In this document: one piece after another, positions 17,855 to 25,286 of the stretch | Layout of the letters: every line of letters begins with the position of its first letter | How positions within the stretch are numbered: the first letter of the stretch is position 1 | Assembly (NCBI RefSeq): GCF_009665255.1 | Contig: NZ_CP035687.1 | Coordinates: 434,001-498,000, forward strand | Direction: 5' to 3' | From: Vibrio metoecus | Lineage (GTDB): Bacteria > Pseudomonadota > Gammaproteobacteria > Enterobacterales > Vibrionaceae | DNA length: 64,000 bases | Program-made: the position numbers and the translations under genes | Notes under the pieces: model-generated | Told to the model about the DNA's origin: nothing | The model's input: only the letters and a program-made list of their open reading frames with translations | Databases searched by the model: none

Positions 17855-19249
17855 ATGGGTTTTACCTCGCTCGGTCTGTCTGCGCCAATCCTTAAAGCTA
17901 TTGAAGAGAAAGGATACAACACGCCTTCACCGATTCAGTTACAGGCTATTCCTGCGGTTTTAGCAGGCAAAGACGTGATGGCCGCAGCTCAAACTGGCAC
18001 AGGAAAAACGGCTGGCTTTACGCTACCCATTTTAGAATTGCTGGCAAAAGGGCCAAAAGTTCGCGCCAATCAAGTTCGTGCTTTAATCCTTACCCCAACG
18101 CGTGAACTGGCCGCACAAATCCAAGACAATGTCATGCTCTATGGCCGCCATCTACCGCTCAAGAGCGCGGTTGTGTTTGGTGGTGTGAAAATTAACCCAC
18201 AAATGCAGCGAATGTGTAAAGGTGCGGATATCTTAGTGGCAACCCCAGGCCGCTTAATGGATCTGTATAACCAAAATGCGGTCAAATTTGATCAGTTGGA
18301 AATTTTGGTACTTGATGAAGCAGATCGCATGCTCGACATGGGCTTTATTCGTGATATTCGTAAAATACTGAAATTATTGCCAGAAAAGCGCCAAAACCTA
18401 CTGTTTTCAGCCACCTTTTCGACCGAAATCCGTGAGCTTGCCAAAGGCTTGGTGAATAACCCCGTCGAAATTTCAGTCAGCCCAGCCAACTCAACGGCAA
18501 GAACCGTTGAGCAGTGCATTTATCCTGCTGATGTGAAAAAGAAACCGGACATGCTGGTGAAATTGATCAAAGAGGGGAATTGGCAACAAGTGCTGGTATT
18601 TATGCGTACCAAGCATGGTGCCAACCGTTTAGCGACCTATCTCAACGAACAAGGTTTAACCGCGGCCGCGATTCACGGCAATAAGAGCCAAGGCGCACGC
18701 ACCCGAGCACTGGCGGATTTTAAAGCGGGAGAGGTGCGTATTCTGGTCGCAACCGATATTGCGGCGCGTGGCATTGATATCCCGCAACTGCCTCAAGTGG
18801 TGAATTTTGAATTGCCGAAAATTGCTGAAGATTACGTGCACCGAATTGGCCGAACAGGCCGAGCAGGTGAAGTCGGTAAAGCGATTTCTTTGGTGAGTGC
18901 CATTGAAGCACCGGAATTATTTGCGATTGAGCGTTTAACGCAAGCCTTACTGCCCCGTGTAAATTTAGCGGGATTTGAGCCGACCAACCAACTCCCTGAG
19001 TCAAAATTAGACACTCGACCTTTGAAGCCGAAAAAGCCCAAAAAGCCTAAAAAGGTAGAGGGAACTGGAGAAAACAAAGGCAGCGCAGCTGAAAACAAAC
19101 CTAAAGCTGGCCACCGAGGTCAACCTACAGGGCAAGCTCGCACAGCGAAAAAAGGCGGCACTCATTCAGCGCCGAAAAAACCCGCAAACCGCCCTCGTCG
19201 CAGTTCTTCAAAACCAGTGACAAAGTCATCATCGGCTAAACCGATTTAG
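17855..19249 (+). CDS. rhlE: DEAD-box ATP-dependent RNA helicase RhlE
   Basis: The 464-residue helicase starts with a Q motif (FTSLGLSAPILKAIEEKGY, Gln in PSPIQLQAIP). It then shows motif I AQTGTGKT, Ia PTRELAAQI, Ib TPGRLMD, II DEAD, III SAT, and in the second RecA-like domain RGIDIPQL and VI HRIGRTGRAG. The tail from about residue 385 is very rich in Lys, Pro and Arg, typical of RhlE and used for unspecific RNA binding. RhlE acts in ribosome assembly and RNA decay. It is monocistronic between two terminators. The gap after it appears to be a variable locus. Confidence 0.93.
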   Translation: MGFTSLGLSAPILKAIEEKGYNTPSPIQLQAIPAVLAGKDVMAAAQTGTGKTAGFTLPILELLAKGPKVRANQVRALILTPTRELAAQIQDNVMLYGRHLPLKSAVVFGGVKINPQMQRMCKGADILVATPGRLMDLYNQNAVKFDQLEILVLDEADRMLDMGFIRDIRKILKLLPEKRQNLLFSATFSTEIRELAKGLVNNPVEISVSPANSTARTVEQCIYPADVKKKPDMLVKLIKEGNWQQVLVFMRTKHGANRLATYLNEQGLTAAAIHGNKSQGARTRALADFKAGEVRILVATDIAARGIDIPQLPQVVNFELPKIAEDYVHRIGRTGRAGEVGKAISLVSAIEAPELFAIERLTQALLPRVNLAGFEPTNQLPESKLDTRPLKPKKPKKPKKVEGTGENKGSAAENKPKAGHRGQPTGQARTAKKGGTHSAPKKPANRPRRSSSKPVTKSSSAKPI

Positions 19250-19265
19250 GTATGAAACCAATAGC

Positions 19266-19293
19266 AAAAGAGCCACATTATGTGGCTCTTTTT
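19266..19293 (+). terminator. Intrinsic terminator after rhlE
   Basis: AAAAGAGCCAC and GTGGCTCTTTTT form a stem with an ATTAT loop and a T run, 17 bases after the rhlE stop. Confidence 0.9.
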
Positions 19294-20034
19294 GTTCAAC
19301 CATCTTCGAAACGCCAATCGCTAATCCTTTGAATATGTGATATTCCGCCATCGTCACATAAGCACTACTCGAAAGCATCGAATATGCAATCATGATGATA
19401 CCATCGCTCCCGCTACAATCTTTCTCAGCTGTCGTAATCGACGAAATACAGAGAGATTTGTCTGAAGAAATTCAAAAATAAAAGCGATTGAATAGCGAAG
19501 GATGAAAGTGGGAACGTTGGCTGTAACGATGAAGGAACAGGAAAAACAATAGGCATCTAAGACAAGAGCAGGCCTTCATGATCGGAAAGAACGGATAAAT
19601 ACCCAGCATCAAATTGTCATCCTAAAGTCTTTCTGCCTCACGAGCAGACAGCTCGTAGCAACGGGAGAAATCCCCTATGCAGAGACTGTAAAATGGAATA
19701 CCGTCGTATGTCACTTTCTACTGCGACTTTCCCACCATGCCTTAGTTATGTGAATGCCTCAGATTGAACAAGAGGTAAATGATGACAGAGTCCACTAAAT
19801 CCTAACGAGCAAAATGGTATTACCGAGCTAATTTAATCAGCTAGGTCGGGATTGGATAGAAACGTGCCAGCGCCCCCTAAATTTAAATTAGCAATTCATG
19901 AATAACTAGATGTATGGCAGATTTAGTTGTGAGAGCTAGTGCGATGGATAACATCACACTAGCAAAAGTGTGGGTTTAGGTGCGCACTGAGTGCCATTAC
20001 GTTAAATTGTTACTTTCATGCAAATCACATCGAG
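19294..20034. other. Gene-poor interval between rhlE and the FG-GAP gene
   Basis: About 740 bp without a convincing gene. A 29-codon open stretch at 19392-19481 reads like a protein tail (VVIDEIQRDLSEEIQK) but has no clear ribosome site. A hairpin with GCTAGTG and CACTAGC arms lies at 19935-19963, just past the end of the FG-GAP gene on its own strand, but lacks a U run. The sequence may be debris of earlier insertions; no complete IS end or attC site was recognised. Confidence 0.45.
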
Positions 20035-20190
20035 TTAATAAAGATAAACCGCGCCAGACATGGAAGCTCCATTGTTCCCTTCAGCACCAGAGTTAACCCC
20101 TATTCCATTTGAACTCTCAGAAACCGTACTCACAGCCAGCGTATTGCCATCTGACGATAAGGCAACTGAATAGCCAAATCCATCCCCCCC
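20035..20190 (-). pseudogene. Out-of-frame 3' end of the FG-GAP gene
   Basis: Below the G7 run at 20184-20190, the reading frame that continues the repeat family is not the one the upstream gene is in. It reads FGYSVALSSDGNTLAVSTV and ends GAVYLY then TAA at 20035-20037. Adding one base in the run makes the whole gene 609 codons in frame, so one base was lost here compared with the neighbouring repeat. Confidence 0.8.
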
Positions 20191-21860
20191 TCAGTATTAG
20201 ATGCCTTTATGTAGGCTTCCTGAGCCCATGTCGACGCACTGTAGCGGAAGAGATAAACCGCACCAGACCAGGCAGCATTATTGTTATCTTGGTGACCTGA
20301 GTTGACCCCTGTTCCATCTGATGCCTCAGAACCTGCTCCCACAGCCAGCGTATTGCCATCTGACGATAAGGCAACTGAATGGCCAAATCCATCTCCCCCC
20401 TCAGTATTAGAGGCCTTTATGTAGGCTTCCTGAGCCCATGTCGATGCACTGTAGCGGAAGAGATAAACCGCGCCAGATCTCATAGCATCATTGTTCGCTT
20501 GAGTATCAGGGTTGACTCCTGTTCCATTTGAACTCTCATAAACCGCACCCACAGCCAGCGTATTGCCATCTGACGATAAGGCGACTGAATAGCCAAATAC
20601 ATCTCCCCAATCAGGATTAGAAGCTTTTATGTAGGCTTCCTGAGTCCATGTCGATGCACTGTAGCGGAAGAGATAAACCGCGCCAGATCTCATAGCATCA
20701 TTGTTCGCTTGAGTATCAGGGTTGACCCCTGTTCCATTTGAACTCTCATAAACCGCACCCACAGCCAGCGTATTACCATCTGATGATAAGGCGACTGAAT
20801 GGCCAAATTTATCATGATAACCAGTATTAGAGGCTTTTATGTAGGCTTCCTGAGCCCACGTCGATGCACTGTAACGGAACAGATAAACCGCGCCAGAATC
20901 GTAATTAGCATAATCAACTTGACTACCAGAGTTGACCCCCGTTCCAGTTGAGTCCTCAAAAACCGCACCCACAGCCAGAGTATTGCCATCTGATGATAAG
21001 GCGACTGAATGGCCAAATCTATCATCATACTCAGGGTTAGAGGCCTTGATGTAGGCTTCCTGAGTCCATATCGATGCACTGTAGCGGAACAGATAAACCG
21101 CGCCAGACTTGAAATCATTATTGCTATCTTGGTGACCAGATTTACCCCCCGTTCCATCTGAGTCCTCAAAAATCGCACCCACAGCCAGCGTATTGCCATC
21201 TGATGATAAGGCGACTGAACGGCCAAAGGAGTCATCAGATTCAGTGTTAGAGGCCTTTATGTAAGCTTCCTGAGTCCATGTGGATGCACTATAACGAAAG
21301 AGGTAAACCGCGCCAGCACCTTCAGCATTATTATTATCTTGGTGACCAGAGTTGACCCCCGTTCCATCGGAATCTTCATTCCACGCCGCCACAGCTAGCG
21401 TGTTGCCATCTGATGATAAGGCGATTGAATTGCCAAATTGGTCATTATATTCAGTGTTAGAGGCCTTTATGTACTGAATGAGAGGCGTTAAGTCTTGAGG
21501 GGTCAACGACCTTTTATTTGATGCGATTTCGCCAGAAGAATTCTTTGCAATAACAAAATATTCAGACGTTAAATTTTTGATGATACCAATGTCATTAACG
21601 ATGACACTAGTGGTCGTAGATGTTGCGAGTACATCACAAGACTTTGGCATTGATACATCTTTTCTACACAGTGAATACTCAGTAGCATTATCCGAAGCCT
21701 GCCATGTAAAAATTGTTGCCTTCTCGTTCATTGATAGTGAGATTGTGATTAGGTCAAATGCTAATGGCATTTTATTAGGCGCTGCACCACCAGACACACA
21801 ACCAGCCAACATCAACGCAACCGATAAAGTTATTGTGCTTTTTTTATTTGATATAAACAT
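20130..21860 (-). CDS. Surface lipoprotein with FN3-like domain and FG-GAP repeats (frameshifted end)
   Basis: The 576-residue product starts with a lipoprotein signal (lipobox LAGC at about 17-20). A domain of about 95 residues with a fibronectin-III-like look follows, then tandem 70-residue repeats of the FG-GAP/integrin-alpha-like type. Each repeat reads FGxSVALSSDGNTLAVGA, a Asp/Asn-rich loop and SGAVYLFRYSAS. Six repeats are whole; the seventh is cut by a frameshift so the last 19 residues are foreign. The repaired protein would have 608 residues. FG-GAP repeats usually build beta-propellers that bind calcium, so seven blades would close a propeller and the frameshift would break it. Ligand unknown. 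It has no operon partner and sits where strains may differ (inference). Confidence 0.75.
   Translation of the reverse strand: MFISNKKSTITLSVALMLAGCVSGGAAPNKMPLAFDLITISLSMNEKATIFTWQASDNATEYSLCRKDVSMPKSCDVLATSTTTSVIVNDIGIIKNLTSEYFVIAKNSSGEIASNKRSLTPQDLTPLIQYIKASNTEYNDQFGNSIALSSDGNTLAVAAWNEDSDGTGVNSGHQDNNNAEGAGAVYLFRYSASTWTQEAYIKASNTESDDSFGRSVALSSDGNTLAVGAIFEDSDGTGGKSGHQDSNNDFKSGAVYLFRYSASIWTQEAYIKASNPEYDDRFGHSVALSSDGNTLAVGAVFEDSTGTGVNSGSQVDYANYDSGAVYLFRYSASTWAQEAYIKASNTGYHDKFGHSVALSSDGNTLAVGAVYESSNGTGVNPDTQANNDAMRSGAVYLFRYSASTWTQEAYIKASNPDWGDVFGYSVALSSDGNTLAVGAVYESSNGTGVNPDTQANNDAMRSGAVYLFRYSASTWAQEAYIKASNTEGGDGFGHSVALSSDGNTLAVGAGSEASDGTGVNSGHQDNNNAAWSGAVYLFRYSASTWAQEAYIKASNTEGGMDLAIQLPYRQMAIRWL
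20150..21480. repeat. Tandem 210-bp repeats encoding FG-GAP blades
   Basis: The block GTAGGCTTCC (GTAAGCTTCC in the last) recurs at 20211, 20421, 20631, 20841, 21051 and 21261, an exact 210-bp period. The units ending at about 20640 and 20850 are almost identical (same loop encoding NPDTQANNDAMRSGAVY), pointing to a recent duplication or gene conversion. Confidence 0.92.
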
Positions 21861-22216
21861 AAAACTATTTACAAAGTAATGGTTAATTAATCAATAACAC
21901 TAACAAAAAATCAGCATCAAAGATAACAGGCCAGAATAAATACAGGGCAAGAATCAGCATATTCATTTGGAGAAAGAACCGCACTATGATACCTGTTTTT
22001 CATACTTTGTGAATTTGGGTGTTAGATTGGCTATATTTGGTCAAAATTCGGTTATCTCCGAACTCGTACTTATGCGCGAAAACGATAACGGGGCACTTCT
22101 AAGTTACGAAGTGCCCAATGTGAAGGTTCTGGACAAAAATTAGTTTCAAACTTGTTGCCCTGCGACAGTCGCTTCAAATTTTTTTCACCTCTGTCGCCAC
22201 TTGCTCACTTTAGAGC
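21861..22216. other. Intergenic region upstream of the FG-GAP gene
   Basis: No gene seen. It should contain the FG-GAP promoter on the minus strand. A perfect hairpin GGGCACTTC / GAAGTGCCC lies at 22091-22116 without an adjacent T run. The sequence near the gene start is AT-rich. Confidence 0.45.
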
Positions 22217-22244
22217 AAAAAAAGAGCCGTTAAAAACGGCTCTT
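22217..22244 (-). terminator. Intrinsic terminator of guaC
   Basis: On the minus strand AAGAGCCGTT pairs with AACGGCTCTT and is followed by a run of seven U, 36 bases after the guaC stop codon. Confidence 0.92.
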
Positions 22245-22279
22245 AATCATTCGATTTTTCCGATCAATTTAATTAAGGC

Positions 22280-23323
22280 TTACTCACGCCCGTAGACGTT
22301 GTTCTCTTGCTCTTGAACTCGGATAAATGTTGTACGCTTGGTTAGCTCACGAAGCTCCGCCGCGCCTACATAGGTACAGGTTGAGCGCACACCGCCGAGG
22401 ATGTCTTGAATGGTGCTGTGAACGCTGCCACGGTATGGCAATAGTACGGTTTTTCCTTCGGCTGCACGGTAACCTGCTACACCGCCAGAATGCTTGTCCA
22501 TCGCGCTCTTAGATGACATGCCGTAAAATTTCATGAAGGTTTCACCATCTTTTACGATGAGTTCACCGCCTGCTTCTTCATGACCTGCCAGCATACCGCC
22601 AAGCATCACGAAATCCGCACCGCCGCCGAAGGCTTTCGCGACATCTCCCGGACACGTACAGCCGCCGTCACCGATGATGCGACCACCAAGGCCGTGCGCA
22701 GCATCCGCACATTCGATAATCGCGGACAGTTGTGGGTAGCCGACACCGGTTTTTACGCGTGTCGTACACACAGAGCCCGGGCCAATGCCTACTTTAACAA
22801 TGTCGGCACCCGCGAGGATAAGCTCTTCTACCATATCGCCTGTTACGACGTTACCCGCAGAGATAACTTTGTCAGGAAATGCAGCGCGCACTCTTTGCAC
22901 GTACTCAACAAGATGCTCAGAATAGCCATTCGCGATATCGATACAGATGAAGATCAACTCATCCGACAGTGCCATCACATCTTTGGTTTTTTGGAAATCC
23001 GCTTCCGATGTGCCGGTTGAAACCATAACATTGTTCAGGGTCGCTTTGTCGGCACTTTTCACAAACTCAGCCCAATCAGCCACAGTGTAATGTTTGTGCA
23101 CTGCGGTCATCACACCATGCTCAGCCAAGGCTTTAGCCATGGCAAAACTGCCTACCGAGTCCATATTGGCGGCAATCACAGGTACGCCTGACCATTGACG
23201 ACCACTATGTTTGAAAGTAAACTCGCGGGTTAAATTTACTTGAGAACGGCTTTTCAGGGTTGAACGTTTCGGGCGAAACAGGACATCTTTAAAACCTAAC
23301 TTAAGTTCTTGTTCGATACGCAT
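22280..23323 (-). CDS. guaC: GMP reductase
   Basis: The 347-residue enzyme reduces GMP to IMP with NADPH, releasing ammonia, in purine salvage. The length equals E. coli GuaC. The catalytic cysteine lies in GIGPGSVCTTR near residue 186. The phosphate-binding glycine-rich segment GGCTCPGDVAKAFGGGADFVMLGG and the N-terminal LGFKDVLFRPKRST are typical. An AAGGA site precedes the ATG at 23323. The gene has a consensus promoter and an unusually structured leader of about 120 bases that starts with a terminator-like hairpin, so attenuation is likely. Confidence 0.96.
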   Translation of the reverse strand: MRIEQELKLGFKDVLFRPKRSTLKSRSQVNLTREFTFKHSGRQWSGVPVIAANMDSVGSFAMAKALAEHGVMTAVHKHYTVADWAEFVKSADKATLNNVMVSTGTSEADFQKTKDVMALSDELIFICIDIANGYSEHLVEYVQRVRAAFPDKVISAGNVVTGDMVEELILAGADIVKVGIGPGSVCTTRVKTGVGYPQLSAIIECADAAHGLGGRIIGDGGCTCPGDVAKAFGGGADFVMLGGMLAGHEEAGGELIVKDGETFMKFYGMSSKSAMDKHSGGVAGYRAAEGKTVLLPYRGSVHSTIQDILGGVRSTCTYVGAAELRELTKRTTFIRVQEQENNVYGRE

Positions 23324-23345
23324 TGTGTAATTCCTTGATTAATTG

Positions 23346-23444
23346 ACCATTTGTGTCTCTTAGCAGAGTGCGTAGTACCTTCGTTGGCAGACGTCAGTAC
23401 ATTTCGGACACAAAAAAACCGGAGCGTTGGCAGACGCTCCGGTT
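23346..23444 (-). promoter_or_regulatory. Structured guaC leader: 5' terminator hairpin plus three-way-junction-like element
   Basis: On the minus strand the predicted transcript begins AAAACCGGAGCG and at once forms CCGGAGCGT-CTGCCA-ACGCTCCGG (23442-23419), followed by seven U: a complete intrinsic terminator at the 5' end. Next comes TTTGTGTC (near 23411) pairing with GACACAAA (near 23346) as a closing helix. It encloses GTAC-TGA-CGT-CTGCCA-ACG-AAG-GTAC and a smaller CTC-TGCTAA-GAG hairpin. Both main hairpins show the same CGT-CTGCCA-ACG loop. It does not match the purine riboswitch consensus I know. Confidence 0.6.
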
Positions 23445-23450
23445 TTCAGC

Positions 23451-23478
23451 ATTATAGGCCGCGTTTTTTTTCTCTCAA
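23451..23478 (-). promoter_or_regulatory. Sigma-70 promoter of guaC
   Basis: On the minus strand TTGAGA (23478-23473) and TATAAT (23456-23451) are separated by 16 bases. The predicted start, about seven bases on (near 23444), falls at the first bases of the terminator-like hairpin. Confidence 0.75.
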
Positions 23479-23842
23479 GACTGATATTTGACTTTTTTTT
23501 GTGTTATCCTGCCGAAGTTTTCATACCTAGACAATCCCCTCTGTAACACTCAACTCTTAAATTGCTTACCAAACAGTACGTTAGTTCTATTTTGTCAAAT
23601 TACCGACATATCGCTTTTTGCTGAACAATCGATTGCCCTCGCTTTAAATTGCCACAAATTAGACTTTGATCACCTTTTTGCAGGGCAAAATTCCAGCAAC
23701 TCACAAGCTCCGTTTTCGAAGTGGATCAAGCTCACATCACATATAAATAATTCACCGAAGCAAATCATTCGGCGTATTTATTGCTTAGCTTTACCTATCA
23801 TTACGTTAGATGTGGCCCTTTCAAGGAAGAAACTGGTGATCT
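23479..23842. other. Intergenic region between guaC and the barrel protein
   Basis: No gene seen. It is AT-rich, and should hold the promoter of the plus-strand outer-membrane protein. GTGGATCAAGCTCACA near 23720 has one perfect CRP half-site (TCACA) and one poor half; I do not call it. Confidence 0.4.
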
Positions 23843-24391
23843 ATGGCGCATTCACATTATTGGCTGTTAGTCTGCTGTTGGTTAGCTCTACCTGTTTATG
23901 CAGGCTCTAGCCCCTATTCATTTTCTCTAAATACAGGATTTAGCCGTATTGATAACTCAGCGAGCACTAATGAAGCTTGGGTGACTCAATTTGGTTATAG
24001 CTATCAGTTTTCTCCCTTTATCGGCTTAGATCTCGGCTACTCTGGGATGATCGGCAATGGCGCTGAGATGTTGAATATACAGCGGCAAAAGATTGACGTA
24101 AAAGTAGAGGGGTTCTACTTCGGAGCTTTCATGGAACAGCCCATCAATAATGTTACTACTCTTTATGCAAGAGGCGGCGTGGCTCAGATGAAGGTGAAAG
24201 AACGCTATGCCGTCGGCGCTATTGAGGATAACCAGCAATTTTCAGGTACTCATCCCTATTTAGGCATTGGAACCAAAGTTAAATCCAGTCTCGACAAAAG
24301 CTTGGCGCTAACAATGGAATTGAACTACCAGACTCTCGAACAAGATTATTCGAGCCTCTCTTTTACTGTTGGTGGGCAATATCGTTTTTAA
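23843..24391 (+). CDS. Outer-membrane beta-barrel protein (OmpA-like/opacity type)
   Basis: The 182-residue protein has a signal peptide (about 1-21, ending VYA). Eight alternating amphipathic strands follow and the sequence finishes with GGQYRF, the C-terminal aromatic signal for insertion by BAM. The pattern (FSLNTGFSRIDN, LDLGYSGMIGNG, LYARGGVAQMKV, PYLGIGTKVKSS) fits the small eight-stranded OmpA/Opa-like barrel group. No periplasmic peptidoglycan-binding domain is present. Function is unknown. The ribosome site is weak (GGTG seven bases before the ATG). It is followed by the channel gene 65 bases later, perhaps in one transcript. Confidence 0.8.
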   Translation: MAHSHYWLLVCCWLALPVYAGSSPYSFSLNTGFSRIDNSASTNEAWVTQFGYSYQFSPFIGLDLGYSGMIGNGAEMLNIQRQKIDVKVEGFYFGAFMEQPINNVTTLYARGGVAQMKVKERYAVGAIEDNQQFSGTHPYLGIGTKVKSSLDKSLALTMELNYQTLEQDYSSLSFTVGGQYRF

Positions 24392-24455
24392 CCCACACGA
24401 GTTCGCTGTTTTTTGATAGGCTAAGAGCACATTTACTCTATATCGCCTATGTTTT

Positions 24456-25280
24456 ATGAAGCTAGCCATTCGAAAGAAGCTATTAGAAAAAGTTGAGAAC
24501 ACAACAGAAACCCCCATGTTAATTCTGTCTGTGGTTTATGTTGTCGTGGCTCTATTGCCCGATATTGCCGTCTTATCTCCGGATGATTTGGAATTTCTTG
24601 ATGGTTTACTGTGGATTGTCTGGGGAATTTTTGCGACTGAGCTATTAGTTAAAATCACCGTTAGCCCGAAACCCTTGCAATATATGGTGCAGAACTGGCC
24701 GGATGTATTGATTGTTGCCATGCCATTTCTACGGCCACTACGCTTTTTACGGATCTTATTGGTTCTGCCAAAAGCGTGGAAACAAACCAAATCTGTGCTG
24801 CGCCAAAAAACGTTTAGTTTTATCGGCCTCACCAGTCTTTCTACCGTTTTACTCTCTGCATCTTTTGTCTATTTGGTGGAAAAAGGCACACCAAGCCCAA
24901 TTAACAGTTATTCAGATGCACTCTGGTGGGCAATGTCGACGATTACAACTGTTGGCTATGGAGACATGTATCCTGTGACAGGATTTGGACGGGGTGTCGC
25001 GGTATTTTTGATGTTAACAGGGATCACCTTGTTTGGTTTACTTACCGCAAGTGTTGCCTCTTTTTTCGTCGAGGATGACACTTCCAAAAAAGATCACCAA
25101 TCGATCAATACGTTGTTGGAGAAAAACCAGTTATTGGAAACACAACTGAGTCAATTAGTGGCGGTTCAACGCCCGAGACGACGTTTCCATCTGGCGAGCT
25201 ATCGTCAACAGCTCGCCCAACGCGAAAATGAGAGAAAAAGCCAGAAGCCTAAGACAAAGCGTCGTCGTTTATCTCTCTAG
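24456..25280 (+). CDS. Voltage-gated-type potassium channel protein
   Basis: The 274-residue protein is an ion transport protein of the bacterial Kv-like type. About six membrane segments lie between residues 18 and 205. The selectivity filter TTVGYGD is at about 164-170, preceded by a pore helix (SYSDALWWAMSTI). The S4-like stretch FLRPLRFLRILLVLPKAWK has several arginines or lysines at spacing of three to four. The tail from about 210 has a short coiled coil and a very basic end (KKRRRLSL type). It faces the MetT gene tail to tail with only six bases between them. No clear ribosome site precedes the ATG. Confidence 0.85.
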   Translation: MKLAIRKKLLEKVENTTETPMLILSVVYVVVALLPDIAVLSPDDLEFLDGLLWIVWGIFATELLVKITVSPKPLQYMVQNWPDVLIVAMPFLRPLRFLRILLVLPKAWKQTKSVLRQKTFSFIGLTSLSTVLLSASFVYLVEKGTPSPINSYSDALWWAMSTITTVGYGDMYPVTGFGRGVAVFLMLTGITLFGLLTASVASFFVEDDTSKKDHQSINTLLEKNQLLETQLSQLVAVQRPRRRFHLASYRQQLAQRENERKSQKPKTKRRRLSL

Positions 25281-25286
25281 TTCAAG

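Noticed and set aside
19294..20034. Integron attC (VCR) or insertion-sequence end
   Set aside because: The VCR core sites and a transposase frame were not found; only short unlinked stretches remain.
20035..20190. Programmed ribosomal frameshift instead of a mutation in the FG-GAP gene
   Set aside because: No slippery heptamer with a downstream pseudoknot was evident; a lost base in a G run is the simpler reading.
22091..22116. GGGCACTTC / GAAGTGCCC hairpin as a terminator or att site
   Set aside because: No T run on either strand and no partner copy found in the window; left as a plain hairpin.
22580..23020. A 146-codon frame opposite guaC
   Set aside because: It is the complement of the well-supported guaC gene with no motifs of its own.
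23488..23910. A 140-codon open frame upstream of the barrel protein
   Set aside because: It overlaps the signal peptide of the barrel gene in another frame, has no ribosome site and no family features; the region reads as AT-rich intergenic DNA.
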